From Cinclus cinclus (taxonomy: Eukaryota; Chordata; Aves; Passeriformes; Cinclidae): a stretch of DNA of 64,000 bases. Made by a program: the position numbers and the translations under genes. The notes beneath the pieces were generated by a model. The model made no database searches, had not been told where the DNA came from, and worked only from the letters and a program-made list of their open reading frames with translations. The first letter of the stretch is position 1; every line of letters begins with the position of its first letter. This document shows positions 34,886 through 47,305 of this stretch, in pieces. The DNA is taken from the NCBI RefSeq assembly GCF_963662255.1, contig NC_085067.1, positions 6,600,428-6,664,427 on the forward strand, given 5' to 3'.

Positions 34886-37800
34886 ATGCGCTGTGGTGAG
34901 AGAGACTTCTGATGTATTTGTAATTTAAATAGGAAAAAAACCCTAAACTTGCTTCACAGGAAAAGAGTTTGTTTTTAAGAGGACTTGAGAAAAGAAAAAG
35001 TAACAGTTTTATGACAGTTTGCTGGGGGAGAGGCTTCTTTTAACACCTGCACTGAAGCTCAGGAGAAGGAACTGGGTGTACATGCCTTTGTGGTCTGGGG
35101 TGTCTGTGCCTAATGTTCCTCTGTTCTCTTAGTGAAATTCAGTTCTGGCTTCTGAGGGTGCAACTTGTAGCTGACACCAGGGCTGCCTTTATTGGCACAT
35201 ATACCAATCCCTTTCCTCCTTGAGCTCTTCCCTGTGGCTCTGTTGCATTTACCTGCTCTCTGTCTAATCCCTGTCTTGTGTTGTGTTTTATGCTTTTAAT
35301 GAGAACGGATAGACAGCAAAGCAAAACTTTCATGCTGTGATCATAGAAGAGAAGCTATTTATTTCTGTGTTTCATGTGATGCCATGAAAACAGTCAGCAG
35401 TCTTACAGGAGAGCTCTGCAGCATCCACAGCACCTTTGCTGATGCCAGCTGACATTCTGTAGCACGTGCTCCTTGGACTGCTGTTCTGCATCCTCAGGCT
35501 GTGGAATCAGAAATTAGTAGTGCAAGGGGTATATTTTATCTTTTTTAGGTGCACAGGTTTCCAGGTCTAAAACTTCTGAAATTCTGACTAGGACTTGTCA
35601 ATGTTTTTATTATACATGTACACATTTGTATTTTAGGAAAATGAAGTGCTGGGTGTGGGTATGTGCTAATGCTAAAAAGGAAACACAACCATACGAAGCT
35701 TCCTAAAGCCTTATATTAAAATACCAGAAGGGTTTGACTGGGTTGTAGAGCTATGTGGAAAAGCCTTGGTCCACCTCGCTGTTGAAGACAGACACTCCCC
35801 TGGATTTATTTCAAAGTGGTCAAGACCACAGATGTAAGCAGGAAAGTTCGGTGGGCCACACCACCTTAGTGAGAGACTGTCACAGCTGGAGAGTCCCTTG
35901 TGACACTGGGATATAATTTCACCCAGGAAGCTGTTTCAGGGTACTGTCAGAGGAGCCTGTCAGAAGTTTGAATTCCCTTAGTGGTGTCTATCTTGTCAAT
36001 TTGAACCTTCAGGAGACAGTAAAGGCCCAAACCTCAGCTTGTTCAAACTGTCTTCACACTGGCTTGGTTTTACTGTGAGAGAGACTCAGTTTTCCTGGCT
36101 TGAATTTTCCTCCACAGCTCCAGAGGAAGTGTGAGCTCAGCTAGGGCTGTTTCTGTGGCCCTGTGAACTCAGGATTCAGCACAGCATCCTGAAATGATGT
36201 GTGCATATAGGACTCCAGACCAGTCATACTGCAAATTTAATACTTGTTACAGCAACGACATCCTGATTACTTGGGGGGAAGTAAAAAATAATGCAGTGAT
36301 ACCTCCAGAACATGGGGCAGGTCCCTCACCCCTCAGAGAAGGCCATTCCCAGCTGCTGTGCAAAAGCACAGCTGGTTTGGTGTGGTTATGGCAAAGAGCA
36401 CATAACAGTCCAAAGTCCCCGTGGGAAGCTCTGGTTACAGCCCCTTATCCAGCTAGGCTGGCTCTGCCCAGGGAAAGGTGGAACCAAACCCTCCTCGCCT
36501 GTCTCCAGCTGCAGCCTGGCAGTCAGACCCACTGCTCCACTTTGCTGATGACTGAGTACAACCAAAGGAGGCTCTGTGGCTGGGCTCAGCTGGAATCCAG
36601 GGCTGCTTTGACCACTGCATGTCTTCTGCATCCCAAGCAGGATGATCACCCACCTTGGAAAGAATTATGCGATTTAGGGGGAAATGCCCTTTTGAAGGAG
36701 CAATTTAAAGAAATGTCATTTCCCTTAGCAAATCATCTAGTTTTTGGTCCTTATGTTCACATCTACTACCCTTAAATATGCAATTCAGTCCTGTAGACTT
36801 CAATTTGTTACTGAAAATAGTGCTTATGACCAGTTTTGATACTTTTTCAATATATTTTTAAAGCAAGTCATAAGACTCTTTACATGAATAACTGGAATTA
36901 ACCTTCATTTGTGCCTTAATTTGAAGTTCAAACTTAACATAATCAATATTTTGTGGTCTACTGCAATCTGTTCAAGTCCGTTTATCCAAGGAAATTATTT
37001 GTTCCCTTTCTGCATTTGAGGTAGAAATGGACATAATTAATTCCACAAACTATAAGAAATTGAAAGAACCAGGACTTGGAATATAAAGCAATATGCCATG
37101 TCCAAATTCAATACTTGTAAAGTGCATGTACACCTCACTTAATTTTTAGCATATAATATAGAAAGTGTTTCTCAGCAAAGTGTTCCAGTTCAGCTTTTGT
37201 ACAATTTTAGCTCTTTTGTGAAGTCTGTTTCCCCCCTGAGTGAAGGTGATTGTCTCAGGTGAAAATGGTCATATTTGCTGACATCAGACCCCGAACGACT
37301 GAACAGAGTTCACGCTGTTGTCATGAGGTGTTTTTGGATGATCTACATTTATAACCATATAATTTGCTACCAATGTTTCATTGTAATTTACCCTCTAGAG
37401 AATTCATCATGTCATAAACTTCAGTAGGTAGGAGATCAGTTCATTCTAATTTTAAGATTGTATCGTAAGAAACATGTAGCGCGTTGTGAAATAAATCCAA
37501 GAGGCATTTAATCACCACGAGTCTGTCATGCTCATCCTTGTCATCCTTAACAAACTTAAAAACTGCAACTGGGCAATTCCCAGCTAATGTAAAAAGTAAC
37601 ATCTCATGGCTTTAACTGCAAGCCAGAGAGATGATCATCTTGTGGGGACATGCCTCAACATTTCTGTGCACTGGAGGTTGACAAAATGATAAAGCTTCTG
37701 TGAGGCTGAAACTCTTGGCAGCTAAGGAGAAGTGATTGAAAACTTTGATTACACAGCTATCAAGATCAAATGATTGTTTGATCAAATGCTTATTTATAAA

Positions 37801-40420
37801 ATAATTTGCTGTGCTTTACAGAATATGAGGATGCTTATTTTGCTTCCAGCTAATTGTCCAGCTAATCTTCCTGTAATTTATAGATGGCAACGTGTCCAAA
37901 AGCTAACATTAGTTGTATTAGACAACTGTGAATTACAAAGCTCAGACTATTTGACTTTTTCAATACTTCTTACATTTTCAGGTATTCTTATGCAGTTTCA
38001 CTGTTGCCTTCAATAACAGTGGAACAGGTTTGTTTGCCACTGTGCAGCTGAGAGGAAAATGATTATCAGAACACCTCATTATTTCCACAGTTTGAGAATT
38101 TGTGTGCACAGAGTAATGCTAGTGCAAATCACCTAGAGTTGTTAAAGCTTATTTTTACGTGTTGTGCTATTATTCTATGTTTTAAATTTGCAATTAATTT
38201 TTTGAGAAAGCAAAAGTTGCTTATGAGTGAGTGGATGGAATTTGATCTCGTACAAAGTGGGCAGAAGATCTGAAACATTCTGCTCAAACACAGTTCCAGT
38301 TAAGTCAGTCAGCAGCATCCCTGTGGGAGTGAATACCCACATTGAGTCTCCAGGTTGTTCTCGGCTCTCAGCCTCACTGTGGCAGAATCTCAAGCAGTAA
38401 GAGCAGTGTAGGAGTTACTCCATTCTTCCTCAGTTCTCCTGTGAAATAACTGGGTTTTTGTGCTAAACTTAAATGCAGCCATTTCCCTTTTGGTTTCCAC
38501 CATACACTTCTGATTTTAACTTCTGTAATGCTTTTAGAAGCTCGGTGCACACCAGCAATGCAATATAGAAAATCTTTTTATTGAGTGATGCGGCAGCTGC
38601 TGTGCTCTAGAGTAAACTCTGTTTATGTACTGCTAGACTTCAATAAAAATTTCTGAGAAGCTCTGGGAAGACTTTTACCTGGGAACATCCCCATATCTGC
38701 TCTCTTCTGCTTCAAGATCTTGTATTATAGCACTGTTGACCTAGTCCTGATTTGAGCAGGAGTTTGCACAAAGGATCTCCAAGGTCTCTCCTAACCCAAG
38801 TGCAATGACTCTTCTTGAAAAAGTAAAAGGCTATAGTAATTTCAATAAATCTGCAATAAAAGGCATTAGTACCTCTACATGGTTTAACAAAACCTTCAAA
38901 CCTCATGGTGGCTTAGGAAAGTTCTAGCTCAATGGGAAGCTGAGTCCTCACTTTAGATTCCTCACTTGGCTTTTTACTTTCCAAGGGCTGGAGATAAAAT
39001 TGAAGTTGGGCATGCAAAATTTCTACCACAGTGGTGAGTGGCCCCACAGCATTCCCTTGGGTTATCTGTGGAGAAACTGGAAATAGGACCCAGGGGGACC
39101 TTCTTAACCTTCTTTTGGGATTTGGGTTCCTGGATTGGCTTGGCTTTTCTCAGACTTCTGATCTTTTGGGAAAACTGGATCTGGGCAAACTCAGCTGTAT
39201 GTTCAGGTGTAACATTATGTGTCATGCACATCTAATCAGATACATGGGTTTGTGTAATTTTTTTCTCTTGCAGCTGGTAAAAATCTAAGGATAGTAAAAA
39301 AGAGACTGACAGCAGATGTAAGAACCCAAAGCATTTGAAATGGGACAAACTGGATGTGGGAAGAGATGTAAAATGGGGGCAAATGTGATAATTTTCAGGG
39401 CTGTGCAAGAGAGGCAGAGAAACCCCTTGGGGGCAGGGGTAAAGTCATCATCGCATTAAGTGAATAGTCTGTTGTGATTGCTCTCTGATGTGAAATAGAG
39501 TGAAAAATGTCAGGATTTTTTCCTTTTAATTTATTGGAAATGTGAATGACTAAGTCTTGCTTTAACTTATTTTGATTCTGGTTTATTTGGTGTATACTCT
39601 GGGTAAACAGAGTTTTCTGTTTTCCTGCTCCTGGAGATTTTGCTTTTTTATTTTTATTTTTTTTTCCCTTTTTCTTAAAAGTAGAGCTTTGGGTGAAAAG
39701 TAGCCATAACATTTCAGGTATCAGAAACATATTAAGTTCATTCCCTTTAGCCAGGTACAATTAAACTCCAGAACTCTTCAGAGTCACTCAAAAGGTTCTG
39801 CTCATGAGAACTGTATCCAGGCTTTTCTTCCCAGCTCCCTCCTGGATGTTCCCTGAAAACAAGCCTTGAGCCCAAGAACTCTTCCAAATCTTGCCAACCT
39901 CCTGTCCTCTTGCTCACCAAAGGATGTAGCTGCTTGCAAGCATTTGGAAGGCTGGATTTGTGAATTAGCATCACGTTGTGGCCAGCTGTGAGCCAGCCTG
40001 CAGCGTTCCTGGGCAAGGTAGGACTCACAGATGGAAGGCGACCTCTGGGCCAGCCCTTGCTGTCCACTCCAATGTAACCTCAGAGCTCAACAACTCAACA
40101 GCCCCAAAGAGTCTGCGTCCAGCTCTGATTTTTGGGGTAAAAATCAGATGACATGCACCGTAAGGCTTGACTTTGTGTTTAATTAGGGGATTATCTCAAA
40201 TCTGAAATGGAGCTGCTTTGAAGAGTGTGAAACAAAGCTCGATAAAGACTCCTACAAACCCCTGCACACTGGAAATTTATAGGGTTCACCCCGTATTTAT
40301 TTGCTGTAGCTCAGTTTGAGGTGAAAGGTATAGCTCAGCTGCCACAGCCGGACTTTTTTTCTGGGGCACGTTTCTTTCTGTAGGCTGCTGTAATTTGTTT
40401 GTTGAGCAGATCATCTGGAA
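34886..40420. other. Unique, AT-rich non-coding sequence
   Basis: No exon recognised. The 193-codon plus-strand frame at 36194-36775 has no known domain. The part 37290-37680 keeps several isolated CpGs in an AT-rich setting and is listed separately. Confidence 0.5.
37290..37680. other. Candidate conserved non-coding element
   Basis: About seven CpGs (for example CCGAACGACTG, TAGCGCG, ATCGTAAG) lie within about 240 bp of AT-rich, non-repeat, non-coding sequence, whereas neighbouring kilobases have almost none. CpG retention can mean constraint or lack of germline methylation. No motif identifies a target gene. Confidence 0.25.
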
Positions 40421-41180
40421 TCAGATTGGCCGGAGCTGGAATCGCTCCGCTCCCTTAGCAAACACACGAGGTCTTGAGAGGTGTCTGCCTGCATGTAATG
40501 AAATGAGCTGACTGGCACTTTAGCATTCCCCTGTGTAGGAGCGTCTTAGGAGTCAGACACTTAATTATTATTAACATTCTAATTGGCCTGTGCGAGCGCG
40601 GATGTGAGCGCGGGGCTGCGCTGGTGGAGAGGATGCATTCCACACTTTCCAAACTGAAACCAAGCCAGAGGAGCCCGCATCTCCTAAAATTCCTATCTCA
40701 ACCTTCAGTAGCAAAACCCTGAACGGACTAAACATAAGGGGAGAGGGAGGGGGGGAAAAAAAAAAAGTAACTGTTTTAAGGAAGCATTAACGGGAAAAGA
40801 ACACCCTGGGAAGGTCTGTAGATAAGAATGGTAAGAACTGTTCCCTCCGAGCGGTCCAGCCCGTCCTGGCCGCCTCTGTGCCAGCGTGTGCGGGAGGACA
40901 TTAGCCCTTAATGGGAGACATTAGGGGTTGAAATGAAGCCCATTTTTCCCGGAGCGCGGTGCTGCCGGGTGCCGCAGCGCCTCGTTGGCGGCTCCGCTCG
41001 CCCCGCCGCTGCTCGCCAGCCGCTTGCCACCACCTAGTGCCGTCCCTGGGAACTGCCCGGAGCGGCCGGCCGCTGCCACAGCCCGCCGGGGAAACGCCGC
41101 TCGGCCAGCGGGGCCCGGCTCGCTGCGGGAACGGGCGGTGCTGGCTGCGGAGGTGCTCGCGGGGCTCACCGGGATAATGT
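40420..41180. promoter_or_regulatory. CpG island, candidate promoter
   Basis: I count about 34 CpGs between 40950 and 41175, roughly one per 7 bp, with GC well over 65%. A GC shoulder starts near 40420 (GGCCGGAGCTGGAATCGCTC) and 40590 (GTGCGAGCGCGGATGTGAGC). Inverted CCAAT strings (ATTGG) lie at about 40425 and 40582; there is no clear TATA box. It is the only such island in the window. In birds most islands of this kind mark transcription starts. The frames open across it lack an ATG and look like products of GC-rich composition. Direction is unclear: ATG|GTAAGA at 40829 is a possible plus-strand donor, and CCCG|GTGAGC at 41170 a minus-strand one. Confidence 0.8.
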
Positions 41181-41348
41181 CCCTGCACACCTGCGCTACA
41201 GACAGGCACCCTGGAAAACAGGGGCTGTGGTTTCCAGCAAGGGGCTTGCCTCGGTGTGGGATTGCAGTTCTGCGCGTACAGGGGCTTTTTGCGATGCATC
41301 CTTGGTCGTCTGAGGGAGAGCAAACACTGTTCTTTACAAACTCGCCCT
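41170..41348 (-). other. Candidate minus-strand exon at the CpG island edge
   Basis: Read on the minus strand, a pyrimidine tract ending TTTTTTGCAG stops before 41348 and a GTGAGC donor begins at 41169, giving a possible 179-bp internal exon that is open in one frame. The translation is not recognised. An internal exon upstream of the island on this strand would be unusual, so chance splice-like strings are quite possible. Confidence 0.15.
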
Positions 41349-42074
41349 CTGCAAAAAACACAAAAGAAACTGGTAACTTAAAATAGCTTTGTCTGTGTGC
41401 AGGCTATCTCTCTGAAAGACCTAATCTGTCTATTCAGTTGTGTTTACAGCTCTCTCCTTTTGCTGAGTTATAATAAATAAAACCAGAAGCATTTTCTTCT
41501 GCATTTAATTTAACACTAATCCTAAAATCATCTCATCCTCTCATACTACAGGAATTATTCCTACTACTTTTACCCTTGTTGAGAACAGCATTGCACACTG
41601 AGCTCTTTTAAAAAGAAATCGGTGAGACTTAACTACTCTCACAATCAACTTTAGGGTGCCAGATCTGACCTAAGGTCATCTTGCTAATGGCATTAGTACT
41701 GCTATGGCACCGCCAGTTTTCTCTCTACATATTTCAAAAAATACTTGAACTCAGCCTCTAAAAGGTGCTGAGCAGCTGAAGTTCCCACCAAAGCCAGTGC
41801 CTTTTGGATTTGTCCCACATCAGTCCAGGCTCTGCTTATCACGTTTATTTGACAGGCAATAACCTTTTTATTGAACTCAGCACATTACACTGATGATCCA
41901 CTCATCAGCAAATATATGATTGCAATAATCACTCGGTATTTATTTAACAGCCAATTTCTGTCTTTTGGGAAAGAGTCAATTTACATTGTTCCAAATTAAA
42001 ATTAATACATTTTTGTAATGGTTATTTAATAAAGGGCAAGGTAGGGGACTTGTTTGCTGGTGAGAGGTGAGGAT
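41181..42074. other. Unique non-coding sequence
   Basis: CpG density drops to background by about 41300. Nothing else recognised. Confidence 0.5.
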
Positions 42075-42238
42075 GGGAGACCAGGCATCTGTGTGTAGTA
42101 CTTGGTTCTTCCACTGACTTGCTGGATGACCTTGGGCAAATCACTTTGCTGCCACATTCTCTTTATTCCCTTGTAAAACTGGTATAATAGCACCCTGGTG
42201 CCACAAAGCTTAATTACTGTTTGTAAAGGATTTCAACC
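42075..42238 (+). repeat. MIR-type SINE remnant
   Basis: ACTTGGTTCTTCCACTGACT, TGGATGACCTTGGGCAAATC and CCTTGTAAAACTGGTATAAT, then TAATTACTGTTTGTAAAGGA near the end, match MIR from head to tail. Confidence 0.82.
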
Positions 42239-45200
42239 TCCCCAGCAAGGAGCTCCATGAATTCCCCTATAGCAGCCCACTGACCCTGACTGCAGGAAAT
42301 GCATGCAGCTATTTATCTGGAGGCATGTCTAGCTAGAAACGCATTTGAGGCCAGTGAAGTATCTTTCCTTTAAGATAAAAGAAAACCTTCTTCCTCCTAT
42401 GCTCTCCACCAATGTCAGAACTTCCTATTGCTTTTAAGTGCAGAGTCTCGTTTTCTCTGAAAATATGTATTCAGGAGGCTGGCCAACCCCCTTGGTATCG
42501 ATTCCAATTGATGAGGCATGTAGGAATTCTTTTCCCATCCCCAGTCTGCGCTTTCCTCTTGTGATAGCATCAGACTCTCACTCCCTGTCCTGTTTCTTTC
42601 CTCTCCCTCTCCCACTCCTCCTTAGGAATATAAAGCACTTCAGAAATGGGACTTGGTTTGCAATAAGTTACTTTAATTGGATTTTTTTTTTTTTTTGGAT
42701 ATTGGTATGCACAGGTTATCTTTAAATGATTTACTGATGTACTGCCAAGCACTGCTCATTTAACCTCCTTCCTGCTCTCTTTGTGTATGGATTCCTCTAA
42801 CGATACTGGCAAACAATCTTTTAGAGAGCGTGCCACACATTTCTGCAGTGAAAATCCCAAATGGAAAGCTACAGACACTGCCATTGCAGGGATGGCACGT
42901 CCCAGTCTCACAGCTTTTGGCACTCAGTCTCCAGAGGCCTGCATGGGCACCCAGCACCTTGCAGGGTGGGTTCTTACCCAGCCCCAGCCCCAGGAAGGTA
43001 AAGGGGAGCCTTTTTTCCCTTTCTGCTTCTTTTTTATTCTTCTCCTTTTTTCTATTTTTTTTCCCCTCCCTGTGATCGTTGAGCCACTCCGACGTGAATT
43101 TATGTGTGTAATCATCTGTGTTGTAATTGGCAGCCTGGCATATGAGTCACTAACCAAATTAACTGAAGTTTCCTTTGGGGAAAAATGTAATCAGTTACTA
43201 CACTCAGATACATTGCACCAAATTAACTCTTGCTGTTTGTACGGGCTTGGGCTGAGCTGCCTGTTGATTTCCTTCCCCAAAATACAGGGGAGGAGGCCAA
43301 GAACAGAGAAAGGTCAAAAGCCCTAGTGATGGAGATTTCTTTCTCAAATAGCTCCTGGAAAGTAATTTACAGTATTTTCTACCCTAAGAGATCAAAAATC
43401 ACAAATAAATCTGCTCCATATGATGAGATCGACTTTAAAATCAGTAAGATGAAAAAATACATGTTTTGCTTGTTTGGGGCATTTAGTGCTTCACCATGTG
43501 AGCTTATGTTTGCAACTCAAATTGTCAGACCTCTACTTTGAGTGGGAAAGCAAGCTGAGATATTCATAGAATCACATGATTCAAGAAGCTGGAGCTTTAA
43601 AAAAAAAATCCACTATTGCAGGACTAAGAGTAAGTTAGCAACACAGAACTTGCTTGGTTGTTTTACTAAGATTTGGTGCCCAAATCTAAGCAGTACTGTG
43701 GAAATAATTGATAATAATTTTTTGTTTTGTGGGCTGTATTTAAAAAAAAACAGTGGAATGAAATATTTTGTTTGATCTGAAATGAAACATCAACTTAAAA
43801 ATATTTTTCTCTAAGAAAAAAGTCAGATGCTTAAATTTAAAGTATCTTCATCTTTCAAGAGTTTCTTCCCCAAGTCTGGTAAATAGATCCAGTTGAGCTT
43901 GATCTGCAACTGTCAGAATAAAAAATATTCTACTAAACAGGTCAGAGGGGCTGACACAAGAGATCTGGTCTAGTGAGTGACTGAGGTGATGGAAGACTCA
44001 AAAAAGTGGTAATTGCTGCTTTATGGTCTCAGGGGTCCAGCTATACAAACATGTAGGTACCATTTTCTTCAGTTTTAGCCTCCGGAGCTTTGGTTTCTGA
44101 AATTTTTGTCTTTCACTTCTTGAGGAGTGTAGAACTTCTCACTGAAATGTTGGTGGAAGATAAATCCATAACCAGTGTGAAGGGATGTGACAGGAGGTCA
44201 TGGTGACTGAGGGACCAGGACAGCTTCCAGAAGGACCCTCCAGCCCTGTCCTGGGACATCCAACCACAGCCTCCTGGACAACTGAGATTTTCTAGTGTCT
44301 TCTGTGTAGGACTGAACTTGGCCTGTTAGACAAAAATGATGTGTGGAGCCCTGTGGAAGAGGGAGGAGGAAGGCTGCTTGAAGAACATCATCATGCTGGG
44401 CAAAATCTGCCATTCAGGCACAACCTCCCCCCCCCATACTGCTCAGGGGATGCCCTACAGCTTATGCAGAAGATTAAAACATTTTGGCCCTTGTTGCTAC
44501 TGAAGTCAGTCAGCTGGTGCAGTGCAACTGAAGATTTGACTCTTGTTTTTATTTTAACCTTAAATTATCTTCAAAAAGACTTTCTATGAAAAGGTGTGGG
44601 ATTTTTTTTTTCCTTTATTTTCTTTCCTCTTGCTGCCCCTGCAGAAATATAACACAGGTGTCTCAATACCACTGTGATTCTTTAGCATGACTCTGCCTTC
44701 TGAGTACACTAATATTTCCTTTCTTTTTCATGTTTTCAATCTTTTTCTTCATATATTTATTTTAATAGCTAGAACAATCTATTTTTGCAGTTGGAAGAAT
44801 GCAAAATTCAATTTATCTCACAGAACACCTAAAATGAATTCAGGCAGAAAGAAGGTGGTGGAAGATTTAGGTCCTGACTGTAAGCTTTTGACTGGAGCCA
44901 TTTGTCATTTTGCTTCACGGATTGAAGCAATGAAGGTTTTATAGTGTGAGCCCTCAGTGACAGAGCTGGATGTGATTTCCCACTGTTGTGCAGGGTTTCC
45001 TTTCCCAGGCCTTCACAAGCAGCCTGTGCAAACCCATACCTGCCTGAGACTGGTGTGCAGAGGGGTTGGGTTGGACCCAGTCCTACTCTCATCCTCTGTC
45101 CTCCGTGTGGAATCAGCTCTAGTGTGCTGAGAATGAGCCTGAGGCACTGGGATCACCTGGGGCTGTCCATGGATACCAAATGCTGCACACAGCACATGCC

Positions 45201-47199
45201 TGGGAGATTCTCCATGCTCTAACTCAGCTCTGCAGGATGGCCACTGATCCATTAGTGCTGCAGGAATCAGGAAATCACTTCCTGGAGGTGTGTTGGTGCT
45301 GGAATTAGGTGAAGGCAATATTTTAGGGCACTGTCTGGGATCACAAGGCTGAATAATCCTTTCAAGGGATTCTGTCACTCTCTGCCTCCTGCTAAATGGT
45401 GACAGCATTTTCAGTGGGAGGATCAGCTTGCTGGGGCAAATAACTGACTGTAACAGAGGCTGTGGAGTCTGCCTTTGGTGGGAGCACAGGGCTGGGCATA
45501 CATCCATGGTGCTCCCAGAAATCCTCTTTGGCAGAAGCCTTGGAAGGAGTGGGTGTCGAGGGTGAGTTGGATCCTTCAGCCAAAGCAGGACTTCCCTGAA
45601 ATGCCTTTCAGTGGAAAATGGAGCACAGAGAACAGTGATGCTCCGATGGTGGGGATGCTTTTTGGCTGCTGTAAGTGTGGGGGGAGCTGGGTGTGCAGAC
45701 TCCTGATCCCTCCAGTCACTTTCTACAAGTCTCTGCTTGTCAACACCCCTTTTCCCAAAGTTATTTATCTTCCTGTCTGTTGCTGAGGGCTCTTGGATCC
45801 AAACGCACGGTGTAGTTCACACCTGCCATGTAAACCAGCAGTGCTGTCATAAGTGGGAGGGCTTCACTGCTCAGAGCTGTGCTCAGCTGGGGTGGGGATC
45901 TGGGCACTGCTCTGCCAGGGAAGGGGACAGCAGGACAGCAGGGCTGGGTCAGGCCTAACTCCTGCCACGGCTGCACAGTCAGTGGGAGCTCTGCAGGACT
46001 GCAGGACACCTTTCTGCCTTGGCCCTAGGAGGATGGCAGGGGAGGCACAACATCAGCCAGCTTCACCTCCCGACGTGCCACTGACGCATCTCCCTCCTTC
46101 CAAGGGCCTGGCCCCAGCACGTCGCTGCAAAACCAAGCACCCCAAACCCTCCCACTTCTAGTCAGTGCAGGGATGGAGGCAGAGGCAGGAAACAACAAGG
46201 AAATGCCTGGGAAATGCTCTGTTTCTAACACAGCCTCTGTCGTGCTGCGGCTTCCAGCCTGCTCTGGCTGGGTGTTTGTCAGGATGTCGGTGATGCCCTG
46301 GGCTGTGAGGGGACAGGGATGTGCCAGCTGATCCTGCCCAGAGTGGCTGCAGTTTCCCTTTTCCTCAGCCTCTGCATTATTAGAATTATGTCAGAGCTGC
46401 AGAAAGATCTTTGAGACGGGAATTGTAATCGATGCAAGGCAAAATTTGCACTTGCAGTGGTATAAATAGTGCATAAATATCCCTCTTGCTGTCTGCACTG
46501 AGGTGAGTCTTGTCTTCAGAGCTTCCACTGTTTTTATTGCCTTTTCCCCCTCCCTTCACAATACTGAATTGACTGACTTTATCTTGGCACTTTCTGTGAC
46601 TTGCCAAAAGAACAAACTCAAAATAGTTTTCCTGGGTGCATTTTGGATATTTTTTCTGTGCCACTGAAAGAAGAGATGGTTGTTCCAAAGAATGCAATTT
46701 ATTTTACCCACTTTCATCCTGAGTTTATACATGGGCCATTAGCTGCCAGCTGAATGGTAAACACATAAATGGTGGAGGTAATGCCTACATCTTGGATCCA
46801 CTTGCTCCAAAAGCTTTTCCCTTCTCCCTAGCCGTGGTTATGAGCTAGCAAAACTCACTTAAACCTTTTCCACCGGCAGAATTAACTTCCATTAATGTTA
46901 TGAGTGCTTTAGGCAAAAGAGCATTAGTCTGTTACACCTCCTCTGAGAGGCCTCCTCTGCGGGGTTGAACAGGTTGAATGACAAAGCAGCCATTTAAAAA
47001 CCTGTCTGAAGATCTTTCACCAAGAAGGGGGAGTTTTGTAGCTAAATTGTTTGGGAAGTGGAAAGTCTCAGTGCGGTTCCCAGATCTTCAGGAGTCTTTT
47101 GGCATCAATCTGGAATCTTCAATCTCTGGTTTTCCTGACCCTGGTCTTTTTTTATAGCACCTTTTTCCCCTGTAAAAGGCTACTGGTGAGCTGTGCTGG
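42239..47199. other. Unique non-coding sequence
   Basis: Includes poly(T) of 15 at 42682-42696. A short TTCATAGAATCACATGATTC string at 43562 recalls the reverse CR1 end but the match stops there. Open frames up to 181 codons (42781-43326) have no known domain. Confidence 0.45.
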
Positions 47200-47305
47200 G
47201 GGCATGGTGGTGGAAAATAGAGTTCTTAATCTCCCTGAACTCTGATGGCTTGGGTATAAAAAGGGAGATAACACCTGTCCCTTCTTGTGCCTTCCCTGCT
47301 CCCAT
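47200..47305 (+). repeat. Possible MIR-type SINE remnant
   Basis: TTCTTAATCTCCCTGAACTC and GGGTATAAAAAGGGAGATAA with CACCTGTCCC resemble the second half of the MIR core. Short match. Confidence 0.4.

Noticed and set aside
36194..36775. 193-codon plus-strand open frame
   Set aside because: No domain, no supporting splice sites, and composition like its non-coding surroundings. A frame of this size can arise by chance in 64 kb over six frames.
40901..41386. Overlapping open frames of 133-146 codons in the CpG island on both strands
   Set aside because: They have no ATG start over the island and are expected from GC-rich DNA with few stop codons.
43562..43600. CR1-like TCATAGAATCACATGATTC
   Set aside because: The likeness to the reverse CR1 end stops after about 20 bases and nothing downstream fits.
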